Positions 1 through 5,956 of a stretch of 13,882 bases of DNA are shown in pieces; within the stretch, counting starts at the first letter, position 1; each line of letters begins with the position of its first letter. Location: positions 1-13,882 of the forward strand of contig LCQJ01000005.1 in assembly GCA_001004085.1 (NCBI GenBank), written 5' to 3'. Under the pieces are notes generated by a model that saw nothing but the letters and a program-made list of their open reading frames with translations, ran no database searches and was not told where the DNA came from. The position numbers were made by a program, and so were the translations under genes. The stretch is from Parcubacteria group bacterium GW2011_GWA2_50_10b (GTDB lineage: Bacteria > Patescibacteriota > Minisyncoccia > Phycocordibacterales > Zambryskibacteraceae).

Positions 1-2
1 TC

Positions 3-89
3 TTGAACGACCGGCCGAGAGAATGCATTGGTTTCCGAAGTCCGATGGAGTATTATTATTCACTAACTAGTGTCCTACTTGAGGGGTAG
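3..89 (+). CDS. IS30-like transposase, C-terminal end (partial, runs off the window)
   Basis: Frame 3 is open from the window edge to a TAG at 87-89 and encodes 28 residues beginning LNDRPRECIGFRSPMEYY. The pattern LN-RPR-C-GF-(T/S)P-E is the usual end of the DDE integrase core in IS30-family transposases, which cut and join DNA to move an insertion sequence. What is seen is only this tail, so completeness, activity and exact family cannot be judged. The terminal inverted repeat of the element should lie within about 100 bases downstream, but its border could not be identified. The adjacent DUF5671-like gene starts just 45 bases after this stop. Confidence 0.72.
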   Translation: MNDRPRECIGFRSPMEYYYSLTSVLLEG

Positions 90-99
90 CGGGAGGAGT

Positions 100-128
100 T
101 TGTCAAAGATGTTATAGAAGCATATAAT
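100..128 (+). promoter_or_regulatory. Sigma-70-type promoter of the DUF5671-like gene, leaderless layout
   Basis: TTGTCA at 100-105, a 17-base spacer, and a perfect TATAAT at 123-128. The expected transcription start, about 7 bases after the -10 box, falls on the ATG at 135. This predicts a leaderless message. The promoter starts only 11 bases after the transposase stop, so it may lie within or at the end of the insertion sequence. Confidence 0.7.
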
Positions 129-134
129 TCCCGT

Positions 135-1175
135 ATGTTCAGTATATTCATGCTTATCCCGGTGATTCTTATATTGGTTTTGGTGCTCGCCGGGGTGGGT
201 GTCGCTTCTTTCATTAACAGAACTAAATCTAACAACATGGACCCAAATCAGAGAACTGCAGGCTCGGCGCAAGATTTCTTCCTGCATGTCGGCGCGCTTA
301 TCACTTTCTACACCAGCGCCATCGCGCTTATCACCATACTTTTCGAAGCCATAGACTACGCCTATCCGAAGGTGGTCAATGTCGGATATTACGGCGCTCC
401 CTCAATAAGTTTCCAAGTAGCGATACTTATAGTGGCCTTTCCGATCTTCCTCCTCTTCGCCTGGCTCTTGCAGAGGAGCTATATCAAAGAACCGGCGCTT
501 CGCGAGGCTCCTGTCAGAAAGTGGCTCTCTTTCATCACTCTGGCGATTGCCGGCGGAGTAATGGCGGGCGACCTCATCACGGTTCTTTATATGTATCTCG
601 ACGGACAGGACTTTACCACCGGCTTTCTTTTGAAAGTGCTTGCACTGGTAGTTATCGCCGGCGCAGTCTTCCTGTATTACTTGCGGGAAATTAAGAATCT
701 TATCAGCGCTGGAGAGCGAAATGTCTGGAGAGTGGTCGGGGTTGTAATCGTAGTCGGTTCGATTCTAATTGGCTTCTCCGTGCTCGGTTCGCCCGCCAAA
801 CAGCGCCAGCTTCGCTATGATAATCAGAGAGTGACTGACTTACAGAATATTCAGTGGCAGATAATTAACTACTGGCAGCAGAAGGGCATCTTGCCGAACA
901 CTCTGGCAGAGACCCAAGATTCCATTTCCGGTTTCAAGGTTCCCATGGACCCCAAGACTAAAACGTCGTACCAATACAGACTGACAGGCCCCACCTCGTT
1001 CGAACTTTGTGCCACCTTCGACCAGCCAACCCTCGCCTCGCGCTCGAGTGCGCCTTATCAACTTTCTTACCCGATGGGCAAAATAGGAGAGAATTGGGAG
1101 CACGAAGCCGGACGTCAGTGTTTCGAGCGTACCATCGACCCGGAACTCTATCCACCAACCAAGAGCCTTAGGTAA
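135..1175 (+). CDS. DUF5671-like multi-pass membrane protein with soluble C-terminal domain
   Basis: This is a 346-residue protein of unknown function. About six hydrophobic segments are visible (near residues 4-27, 48-72, 91-113, 130-154, 163-182 and 198-218). A soluble tail of about 125 residues follows, starting with a charged helix whose QRVTDLQNIQWQI stretch resembles the pseudopilin-like tail common in these CPR proteins, and containing two cysteines (C282, C319) that could pair outside the membrane. The family name is from recognition of this architecture, not from a search. The start is uncertain: ATG 135 fits the promoter at 100-128 exactly and adds an N-terminal hydrophobic helix, whereas ATG 237 (residue 35, MDPNQRT) is closer to where homologues seem to begin. 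Neither has a Shine-Dalgarno sequence. Residues 1-34 could be an extension gained when the insertion sequence landed upstream. Confidence 0.75.
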   Translation: MFSIFMLIPVILILVLVLAGVGVASFINRTKSNNMDPNQRTAGSAQDFFLHVGALITFYTSAIALITILFEAIDYAYPKVVNVGYYGAPSISFQVAILIVAFPIFLLFAWLLQRSYIKEPALREAPVRKWLSFITLAIAGGVMAGDLITVLYMYLDGQDFTTGFLLKVLALVVIAGAVFLYYLREIKNLISAGERNVWRVVGVVIVVGSILIGFSVLGSPAKQRQLRYDNQRVTDLQNIQWQIINYWQQKGILPNTLAETQDSISGFKVPMDPKTKTSYQYRLTGPTSFELCATFDQPTLASRSSAPYQLSYPMGKIGENWEHEAGRQCFERTIDPELYPPTKSLR

Positions 1176-1193
1176 GGTCGAATTTCTAATGTC

Positions 1194-1279
1194 GAATGTC
1201 TAATCAATATCTAAGTCAGAATGTCTAAGTTAGTCATTTAATCATTTAGGTTTGATTTGTCATTAAGCATTTGTCATTA
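1194..1279 (+). repeat. Degenerate short direct repeats in front of leuS
   Basis: The 111-base gap before leuS is AT-rich and built of worn, related units. GAATGTCTAA occurs at 1194-1203 and 1219-1228 (25 bases apart). ATTTGTCATTA occurs at 1255-1265 and 1269-1279 (14 bases apart). Further imperfect CTAATGTC and CATTTAATCATTTA copies fill the space. The leuS promoter lies inside the second pair. Origin and function are unknown; slippage-generated repeats are the simplest reading. Confidence 0.6.
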
Positions 1280-1280
1280 T
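1252..1280 (+). promoter_or_regulatory. Promoter of leuS, leaderless layout
   Basis: TTGATT at 1252-1257, a 17-base spacer and CATTAT at 1275-1280. Six bases then separate the -10 box from ATG 1287, the same distance as in front of several other genes here. The -10 box is non-consensus at its first base and third position (CATTAT versus TATAAT). Confidence 0.5.
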
Positions 1281-1286
1281 GGCTTT

Positions 1287-3527
1287 ATGAATGAGTACGA
1301 CCCCAAAGAAATCGAGCCCAAGTGGCAGAAGGAGTGGGAGAAGAAGCGCTCTTATGATGTCGCGGAGGATAGCCCAAAGCCAAAGTACTATTCTTTGATG
1401 GAATTTCCGTATCCCTCCGGAGACGGATTGCATACTGGCCATGTGCGTGGCTATACGGCCATGGATATCATCTCGCGCAAGCGCCGGATGGAAGGTTACA
1501 ATGTCATGTTCCCGATAGGCTACGACGCTTTCGGATTGCCGACGGAGAACTACGCCATCAAAACCAAGCGTCCCCCCGCCGACATCACCAGGGAAAACTG
1601 CGAGAATTTCGAGAAACAGTTCAAGAGTCTCGGTATGTCGTTCGACTGGTCGCGCGAGGTCAATACCACTGACCCGAAGTATTACAAATGGACTCAGTGG
1701 CTCTTTCTTAAATTCCTCGAGCATGGTCTGGCGTACAAGGCGAAGATTCCCATCAACTGGTGCCCGAAGGATAAAATTGGCTTGGCGAACGAAGAAGTAG
1801 TGGACGGCAAATGCGAGCGCTGCGGCACGCTGGTAGAACTTAAGGAGAAGGAGCAATGGATGCTCGCCATTACCAAGTATGCCGACAAGCTTTTGAGCGG
1901 ACTTGATGAAGTCGACTATCCCGAGAGAGTGAAGGTGCAGCAAGAGAACTGGATTGGTCGCTCCGAAGGGGCCCTCATCAGATTTGATGATGTTGAAATA
2001 TTTACCACCCGGCCCGACACCATCCGGGGCGCTACTTTCGTGGTGGTTTCGGGAAAGGCAGATAAATTTACCGGCAAGTATGTGACTAATCCGGCGACGA
2101 AAGAGAAAATCCCGGTCTGGGAAGCCGAATATGTTTACAGCGATTATGGCACGGGCGCCATTATGGGTGTGCCCGCCGACGATGAGAGGGACATGCTTTT
2201 CGCGGAGAAATATAGTTTGCCCATAGTCAGAGATTATACAAAAGCCGGCTTTGAAGATTTCGGGAAAAAAGTTATTAAATATAAACTCCGGGATTGGGTG
2301 TTTTCCAGACAAAGATATTGGGGCGAACCGATACCGGTCATCCATTGTGATAAGCCCGCCCGACCGGACGGTCGTTCGGGCGGGTGCGGCATTGTGCCCG
2401 TGCCAGAGAAAGATTTGCCCGTACTTCTGCCAGAGGTCAAGAATTACCAGCCTACGGACACCGGCGAATCGCCACTGGCTTCGATAGAAGAATGGGTCAA
2501 TGTTGCCTGCCCCAAGTGCGGCGGCAAGGCCAGGCGCGAGACTGACACTATGCCCAACTGGGCCGGCTCTTCCTGGTATTTCCTGCGTTATTGTGACCCG
2601 CATAATGATAAAGAGTTTGCATCAATGGAAAAGTTGAAATACTGGATGGGTGATGCCGGCTTGCCCCGTACCGAACGAAGTTCTGGTACTGGGGTGGATT
2701 GGTACAACGGCGGCATGGAGCACACAGTTTTACACCTTTTATATTCGCGCTTCTGGAACAAATTCCTGTTTGACTTAGGACTCGTGCCGGTGAGCGAGCC
2801 GTACAAGAAGCGCACTTCGCACGGCCTGATTCTGGCCGAAGGCGGAGAGAAGATGAGTAAGTCCAAGGGCAATGTGGTTAATCCCGACGCCATCATCAAA
2901 AGTTTCGGTGCCGACACCTTGCGTCTCTACGAGATGTTTATGGGCCCATTCGAGCAGGCTATTGAGTGGAATGAGAGTTCATTGATTGGTCCAAGAAGAT
3001 TTCTCGAGAAAGTCTGGAAGCTCAAGGCGAAGATTCCTAAAGGTCAGACCTTAAGTATCGGTTCCCAAGGTCTGACCTTAATGCATTCGACGATAAAAAA
3101 GGTATCAGAAGATATCGAGGCCATGAGATTCAACACTGCAGTATCAACTTTAATGATATATGCAAATGCATTGGAAAAACACGGAGGAATTGTACAAGAA
3201 GAATACGAAACTCTGTTAAGGCTGCTCGCGCCGTTCGCGCCACACATGACGGAAGAGTTGTGGCAGTCGCTCGGACATGCTGATTCCATCCATACTCAAC
3301 CATGGCCCAAATATGACCAGAGTAAGCTCAAGAGCGGAGAAGCGACTATTGTTGTTCAGGTCAATGGTCGGGTGCGGGGTAAGTTTGTGGCTTCTATAGA
3401 TATGGGTGAAGCGGAAGCATTTGAGAAAGTTAAAAGTCTTCCGGAAATCCAAAAATGGTTAGTTGGCAAGGAGGTTCTCAAACGAGTTTATGTTCCTGGA
3501 AAAGTGATAAATATCGTAACTTCTTGA
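1287..3527 (+). CDS. leuS: Leucyl-tRNA synthetase with reduced CP1 domain and three palindromic insertions
   Basis: Class I aminoacyl-tRNA synthetase that charges tRNA-Leu in the cytoplasm; 746 residues, shorter than the usual 800-880. Visible are the HIGH-type signature HTGH (49-52), the CP1 region starting IGRSEGALI with TTRPDT and GTGAIMGVPADDERD (it keeps the editing Asp), a cysteine-rich insert, WAGSSWYFLRY, KMSKS (522-526) and a complete C-terminal domain (VVQVNGRVRGKF). Between TTRPDT and GTGAIMGVP about 50-60 residues usual in bacterial LeuRS are missing, including the LAPEH stretch, so proofreading may be reduced. Extra residues at 357-366, about 455-469 and about 585-598 coincide with DNA hairpins. 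ATG 1287 is chosen because MNEYDPKEIEPKWQ is the normal N-terminus and the -10 box sits six bases upstream; an in-frame TTG at 1257 is less likely. The stop is TGA and overlaps downstream promoter sequence. Confidence 0.97.
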   Translation: MNEYDPKEIEPKWQKEWEKKRSYDVAEDSPKPKYYSLMEFPYPSGDGLHTGHVRGYTAMDIISRKRRMEGYNVMFPIGYDAFGLPTENYAIKTKRPPADITRENCENFEKQFKSLGMSFDWSREVNTTDPKYYKWTQWLFLKFLEHGLAYKAKIPINWCPKDKIGLANEEVVDGKCERCGTLVELKEKEQWMLAITKYADKLLSGLDEVDYPERVKVQQENWIGRSEGALIRFDDVEIFTTRPDTIRGATFVVVSGKADKFTGKYVTNPATKEKIPVWEAEYVYSDYGTGAIMGVPADDERDMLFAEKYSLPIVRDYTKAGFEDFGKKVIKYKLRDWVFSRQRYWGEPIPVIHCDKPARPDGRSGGCGIVPVPEKDLPVLLPEVKNYQPTDTGESPLASIEEWVNVACPKCGGKARRETDTMPNWAGSSWYFLRYCDPHNDKEFASMEKLKYWMGDAGLPRTERSSGTGVDWYNGGMEHTVLHLLYSRFWNKFLFDLGLVPVSEPYKKRTSHGLILAEGGEKMSKSKGNVVNPDAIIKSFGADTLRLYEMFMGPFEQAIEWNESSLIGPRRFLEKVWKLKAKIPKGQTLSIGSQGLTLMHSTIKKVSEDIEAMRFNTAVSTLMIYANALEKHGGIVQEEYETLLRLLAPFAPHMTEELWQSLGHADSIHTQPWPKYDQSKLKSGEATIVVQVNGRVRGKFVASIDMGEAEAFEKVKSLPEIQKWLVGKEVLKRVYVPGKVINIVTS
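2355..2384 (+). repeat. GC-rich palindromic insertion in leuS (30 bases, 10 codons)
   Basis: An outer stem pairs 2355-2361 (CCCGCCC) with 2378-2384 (GGGCGGG). An inner stem pairs 2362-2366 (GACCG) with 2369-2373 (CGGTC). Four bases (2374-2377) bulge, giving 12 base pairs in all. The segment is exactly ten codons in phase and encodes PARPDGRSGG. Removing it joins IHCDK to CGIVPVPEKDLP, which is how LeuRS normally reads. This strongly suggests a precise in-frame insertion of a mobile or formerly mobile hairpin. Confidence 0.8.
2664..2694 (+). repeat. Second palindromic insertion in leuS
   Basis: CCCC (2664-2667), GTACC (2668-2672) and GAAC (2673-2676) pair with GTTC (2680-2683), GGTAC (2685-2689) and GGGG (2691-2694). 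There are single bulged T bases at 2684 and 2690 and a GAA loop: 13 base pairs in total. The protein has GDAGLPRTERSSGTG (residues 455-469) between KYWM and VDWYNGGMEH, where LeuRS normally has little more than a proline. The extra residues extend a few codons to the left of the hairpin, so the insertion edges are not exactly the stem ends. Confidence 0.7.
3040..3079 (+). repeat. Third palindromic insertion in leuS (13-bp arms)
   Basis: AAGGTCAGACCTT at 3040-3052 and AAGGTCTGACCTT at 3067-3079 are perfect reverse complements with a 14-base loop. Each arm is itself a near-palindrome around its central base, so the element contains nested symmetry. It encodes about GQTLSIGSQGLT in the linker before the helices of the anticodon-binding domain (LMHSTIKK), a place where insertions would be tolerated. 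Confidence 0.7.
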
Positions 3528-3533
3528 CATCTA

Positions 3534-3562
3534 TTGACACTAGAGGGGTATAGTGATAGAAA
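3534..3562 (+). promoter_or_regulatory. Promoter of the sigma4-HARE gene
   Basis: A consensus TTGACA at 3534-3539, a 17-base spacer, and TAGAAA at 3557-3562 preceded by a TG dinucleotide (3554-3555, extended -10). The expected start would be 4-5 bases before ATG 3573. A second TTGACA at 3524-3529, overlapping the leuS stop, would pair with TATAGT at 3549-3554 only across a long 19-base spacer, so it is the less likely choice. Confidence 0.5.
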
Positions 3563-3572
3563 TAGGCTAAAT

Positions 3573-4610
3573 ATGAGCGAAAAGATTAATCTTAGCTTCA
3601 AGCCGAAGGAGGCGTGCAGACGCCTTTTATCCGTTTTAACCAAGCGCGGGCAGGATGTCATCGTTTCCCGATATGGTCTAGGCGCCAAAGCGCAGAAATT
3701 GACCCTCGACGCCATCGGCAAGAAGTACAACATTACCCGTGAACGCGTCAGACAAATCGAGAATCATTCACTCGCCACTATCCGGAAGTCAAAGGCTTAC
3801 AAAGAAAGCGAACCGGTCTTTACCGAACTCAAAGCGATGCTTCTCGGCCTCGGCGGCATCGTCTCCGAGAAAGATCTCTTGCATCACTTGAGTCCGGACC
3901 CGGGGCTCCAGAATCATTTCCATTTCTTGTTCGTCATCGGCGAAGAATTTAAGCGCGAGAAGGAAGACGAAGAATTCAAGCACCGCTGGCACGTCGACCA
4001 GGAGCTTTCCCAGAAAATCCAGGCCGCTTTGCGCAAACTCTACGCCAAACTATCCGATGACGAACTGGTGGTCGAAGGCGACCTCATCAACTCCTTCCTC
4101 GAGGAAGTCAAAGATCTCAACGACAAGTACAAGAACGAGGAGGTGATCAAGCGCTGGCTCTCCATCTCTCATAAAATCGGCAAGAACCCGCTCGGTGAAT
4201 GGGGACGCGCCTCATCTCCGAACGTCAACGCCAAAGGCATGCGCGATTACGCTTTCCTGGTCATCAGAAAGCACGGCTCTCCCATACACTTCAAGGAAGT
4301 GGCCAAGGCTATCGAGCTTTATTTCAATAAAAAGGCCCATGTCGCCACCACGCACAACGAACTCATCAAAGACAAGCGCTTCGTGCTCGTCGGCCGCGGA
4401 CTCTACGCGCTCTCCGAGTGGGGTTATATGTCCGGCGTGGTCAAAGACGTCATCAGAAAAATTCTCGAGAAAGAAGGACCGCTCTCCAAGGAAAAAATCG
4501 TTGAAAAGGTGCTCAAGGAGCGCTACGTCAAGGAAAACACCATTCTCGTCAACCTGCAGAACTCCAAGTATTTCAAGAAAGACAAAGACAACCGCTACCA
4601 TAACGCCTAA
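3573..4610 (+). CDS. Sigma-70 region 4 / HARE-HTH fusion protein, probable transcription regulator
   Basis: A 345-residue soluble protein. Residues 16-74 resemble sigma factor region 4, the part that reads the -35 box; the helix-turn-helix is LTLDAIGKKYNITRERVRQI (43-62). There is no region 2, so it cannot melt a -10 box as a normal sigma factor does. Residues about 224-285 (RDYAFLVIRKHGSPIHFKEV...GLYALSEWGY) look like a HARE-HTH winged helix, as in the RNA polymerase delta subunit. Another winged-helix-like unit occupies about 289-343, and the middle (76-210) is charged and helical. Inferred role: an RNA polymerase-associated or promoter-binding regulator. ATG 3573 is used; an in-frame TTG at 3534 is part of the promoter. 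A hairpin with a T-tract (3607-3628) lies near its 5' end. It follows leuS directly but has its own promoter. Confidence 0.8.
   Translation: MSEKINLSFKPKEACRRLLSVLTKRGQDVIVSRYGLGAKAQKLTLDAIGKKYNITRERVRQIENHSLATIRKSKAYKESEPVFTELKAMLLGLGGIVSEKDLLHHLSPDPGLQNHFHFLFVIGEEFKREKEDEEFKHRWHVDQELSQKIQAALRKLYAKLSDDELVVEGDLINSFLEEVKDLNDKYKNEEVIKRWLSISHKIGKNPLGEWGRASSPNVNAKGMRDYAFLVIRKHGSPIHFKEVAKAIELYFNKKAHVATTHNELIKDKRFVLVGRGLYALSEWGYMSGVVKDVIRKILEKEGPLSKEKIVEKVLKERYVKENTILVNLQNSKYFKKDKDNRYHNA
3607..3628 (+). other. Terminator-like hairpin early in the sigma4-HARE coding region
   Basis: AGGCGT (3610-3615) pairs with ACGCCT (3620-3625) around a GCAG loop. The stem extends through two G-T wobbles and an A-T pair (3607-3609 with 3626-3628) and runs into TTTTAT. 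The shape is that of an intrinsic terminator or pause site. It lies 35 bases inside the gene, so it could act as an attenuator, but it encodes the normal-looking residues EACRRLL and may be coincidental. Confidence 0.3.
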
Positions 4611-4622
4611 AAAATAGGTTAG

Positions 4623-4692
4623 ACCCCCACACCTACTTTAATACTGCGCTTCGCGCCTAAATGAAATTTGGTATTAAAGTAGGTGTGGGGGT
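4623..4692 (+). repeat. Perfect 22-bp inverted repeat with 26-base loop between genes
   Basis: The arms at 4623-4644 and 4671-4692 are exact reverse complements (arm ends ACCCCCACACC and GGTGTGGGGGT). The loop holds a small GCGC-TTC-GCGC hairpin (4646-4656). No T-tract follows on either strand, so it is not a standard terminator. The right arm runs into the promoter of the next gene: the -35 box overlaps its start, and its last base is the first base of the -10 box. It could be a miniature palindromic mobile element, or a cruciform or RNA hairpin that separates the two transcripts. Confidence 0.85.
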
Positions 4693-4697
4693 AGAAT
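4668..4697 (+). promoter_or_regulatory. Promoter of the DUF8128-like/mltG/mnmA operon, leaderless layout
   Basis: TTGGTA at 4668-4673, an 18-base spacer and TAGAAT at 4692-4697, then six bases to ATG 4704. The promoter overlaps the right arm of the long inverted repeat, so folding of that repeat could interfere with its use. Confidence 0.45.
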
Positions 4698-4703
4698 AGA
4701 ATA

Positions 4704-5951
4704 ATGATATTCGACGATTTCTTCTCTCTGTTTCAGGGCGAAGTACTCATAAAAGCTTTTGGCATCTTGCTCTCCGCCTGGCCGGTCTGGGTGCCCCTGC
4801 TTTTAATCAACGTCGCCTTTACCACCTGGCTGAACTACATCAGGCGCCTGTGGATAGGCAAGCAGGGAAGCGTGCTTTTGGAAATCAGACTGCCCAAGGA
4901 AGTGACCAAATCGCCGGCGGCCATGGAGCTGGTCCTTCAGGGCATCTGGGAGAATGCCAACATCTCCACCCCTGAGGACGCCTTCTGGGAAGGAAAGCTC
5001 CGCGAATGGTTCTCGCTCGAAATAGTCTCCATCGGCGGACAGGTCAAATTCTACATCTGGGCCTTTCCGCGGTGGAGGAAAATCATCGAATCAAGGATTT
5101 ACGCCCAGTATCCGGAAGCGGAGGTGTTTGAGGTCAAAGATTACGCCGTAGATATCAAATATGACCCGGAGAAATTTACCGCCTGGGGTGTTAACACCGG
5201 CCTGGTCAAGGCCGACGCCTATCCCATCAAGACTTATATCGAATACGAGCTCGACAAGAAAACCGGCGACGAACAGGAAGAAATCGTTGACCCCATCACG
5301 CCGGTCATCGAATATCTCGGCATGCTGAAACCGGGCGAAGTGGCCTGTATTCAGATGATTATCCGCGCTCACGCCAAAGAGAACTACCTTTACGGCCATG
5401 TGGGCACGAAACCGGACTGGAGGGGCGACATCAAGAAAGAGATTGAGAAGATGATTCAGGATGAGTCGTTGCTCAAGCCGACCGAAGGTCAGACACAAAG
5501 CTTCCTCAACCTCACCAAATCCCAGACCGAGACTATCGCGGCCATCCAAAGAAATGCCGGCAAGCTCGCTTTCGATACCATGATCCGCCTCATGTACATC
5601 GCCCCCAAGGACGCGTTCGAGAAGACGCGCGGCATGGGTATTATCGGCTCGATGCGCCAGTTTGGTTCGGGCACCCTCAACGGCATCAAGCCTGTTTTCT
5701 TCAGCTTCACTCATCCCTGGCAGGATTGGAACGGTATCCGTAAAAGGGAGAGGATGAATGCTTTTATGGAGGCATTCAAGCGCCGCGCTTTTTTCGGCAC
5801 CCCGCATTATCATTTGTTAGCCAAACCCTATATTCTGACCGTTGAAGAGGTGGCCACTCTTTTCCACTTGCCGGGCTCGGTCGCCACGACACCGACGCTT
5901 TCTCGCGCTCCGTCGAAGAAGTCCGAAGCACCGGCCAATCTGCCCATTTAG
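4704..5951 (+). CDS. DUF8128-like membrane-anchored protein, possible secretion or conjugation-related component
   Basis: A 415-residue protein with one or two N-terminal membrane segments (about residues 14-44) followed by a large soluble domain. It resembles a protein found widely in CPR genomes (I believe the DUF8128 family). Features I associate with it are LLEIRLPKE near residue 60, SLEIVSIGGQVKFYIW, the AQYPEAEVFEVKDY stretch, and a C-terminal ILTVEEVATLFHLPG followed by a proline/serine tail ending PANLPI. In relatives the protein often sits beside a TraC/VirB4- or HerA-type ATPase, so a role in a membrane DNA or protein transfer machine has been suggested, but no ATPase is present here. 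Here mltG follows after five bases, suggesting an envelope link. The function is not established; family assignment is from memory of motifs. Confidence 0.65.
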   Translation: MIFDDFFSLFQGEVLIKAFGILLSAWPVWVPLLLINVAFTTWLNYIRRLWIGKQGSVLLEIRLPKEVTKSPAAMELVLQGIWENANISTPEDAFWEGKLREWFSLEIVSIGGQVKFYIWAFPRWRKIIESRIYAQYPEAEVFEVKDYAVDIKYDPEKFTAWGVNTGLVKADAYPIKTYIEYELDKKTGDEQEEIVDPITPVIEYLGMLKPGEVACIQMIIRAHAKENYLYGHVGTKPDWRGDIKKEIEKMIQDESLLKPTEGQTQSFLNLTKSQTETIAAIQRNAGKLAFDTMIRLMYIAPKDAFEKTRGMGIIGSMRQFGSGTLNGIKPVFFSFTHPWQDWNGIRKRERMNAFMEAFKRRAFFGTPHYHLLAKPYILTVEEVATLFHLPGSVATTPTLSRAPSKKSEAPANLPI

Positions 5952-5956
5952 TCTTC

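Noticed and set aside
91..98. GGGAGGAG as ribosome site for the DUF5671-like gene
   Set aside because: It is 36 bases before ATG 135, too far to act, and lies upstream of the predicted transcript start.
1257..1286. TTG 1257 as the leuS start
   Set aside because: It lies inside the predicted promoter, adds ten residues not seen in LeuRS, and the normal N-terminus begins at ATG 1287.
1263..2603. A 446-codon open frame on the minus strand opposite leuS
   Set aside because: It is the mirror of a well-supported leuS; its protein has no recognisable motif and its codons follow the complement of leuS.
4623..4692. Reading the 22-bp inverted repeat as a Rho-independent terminator
   Set aside because: No T-tract follows the stem on either strand and the loop is 26 bases; it is kept as a repeat of unknown role.
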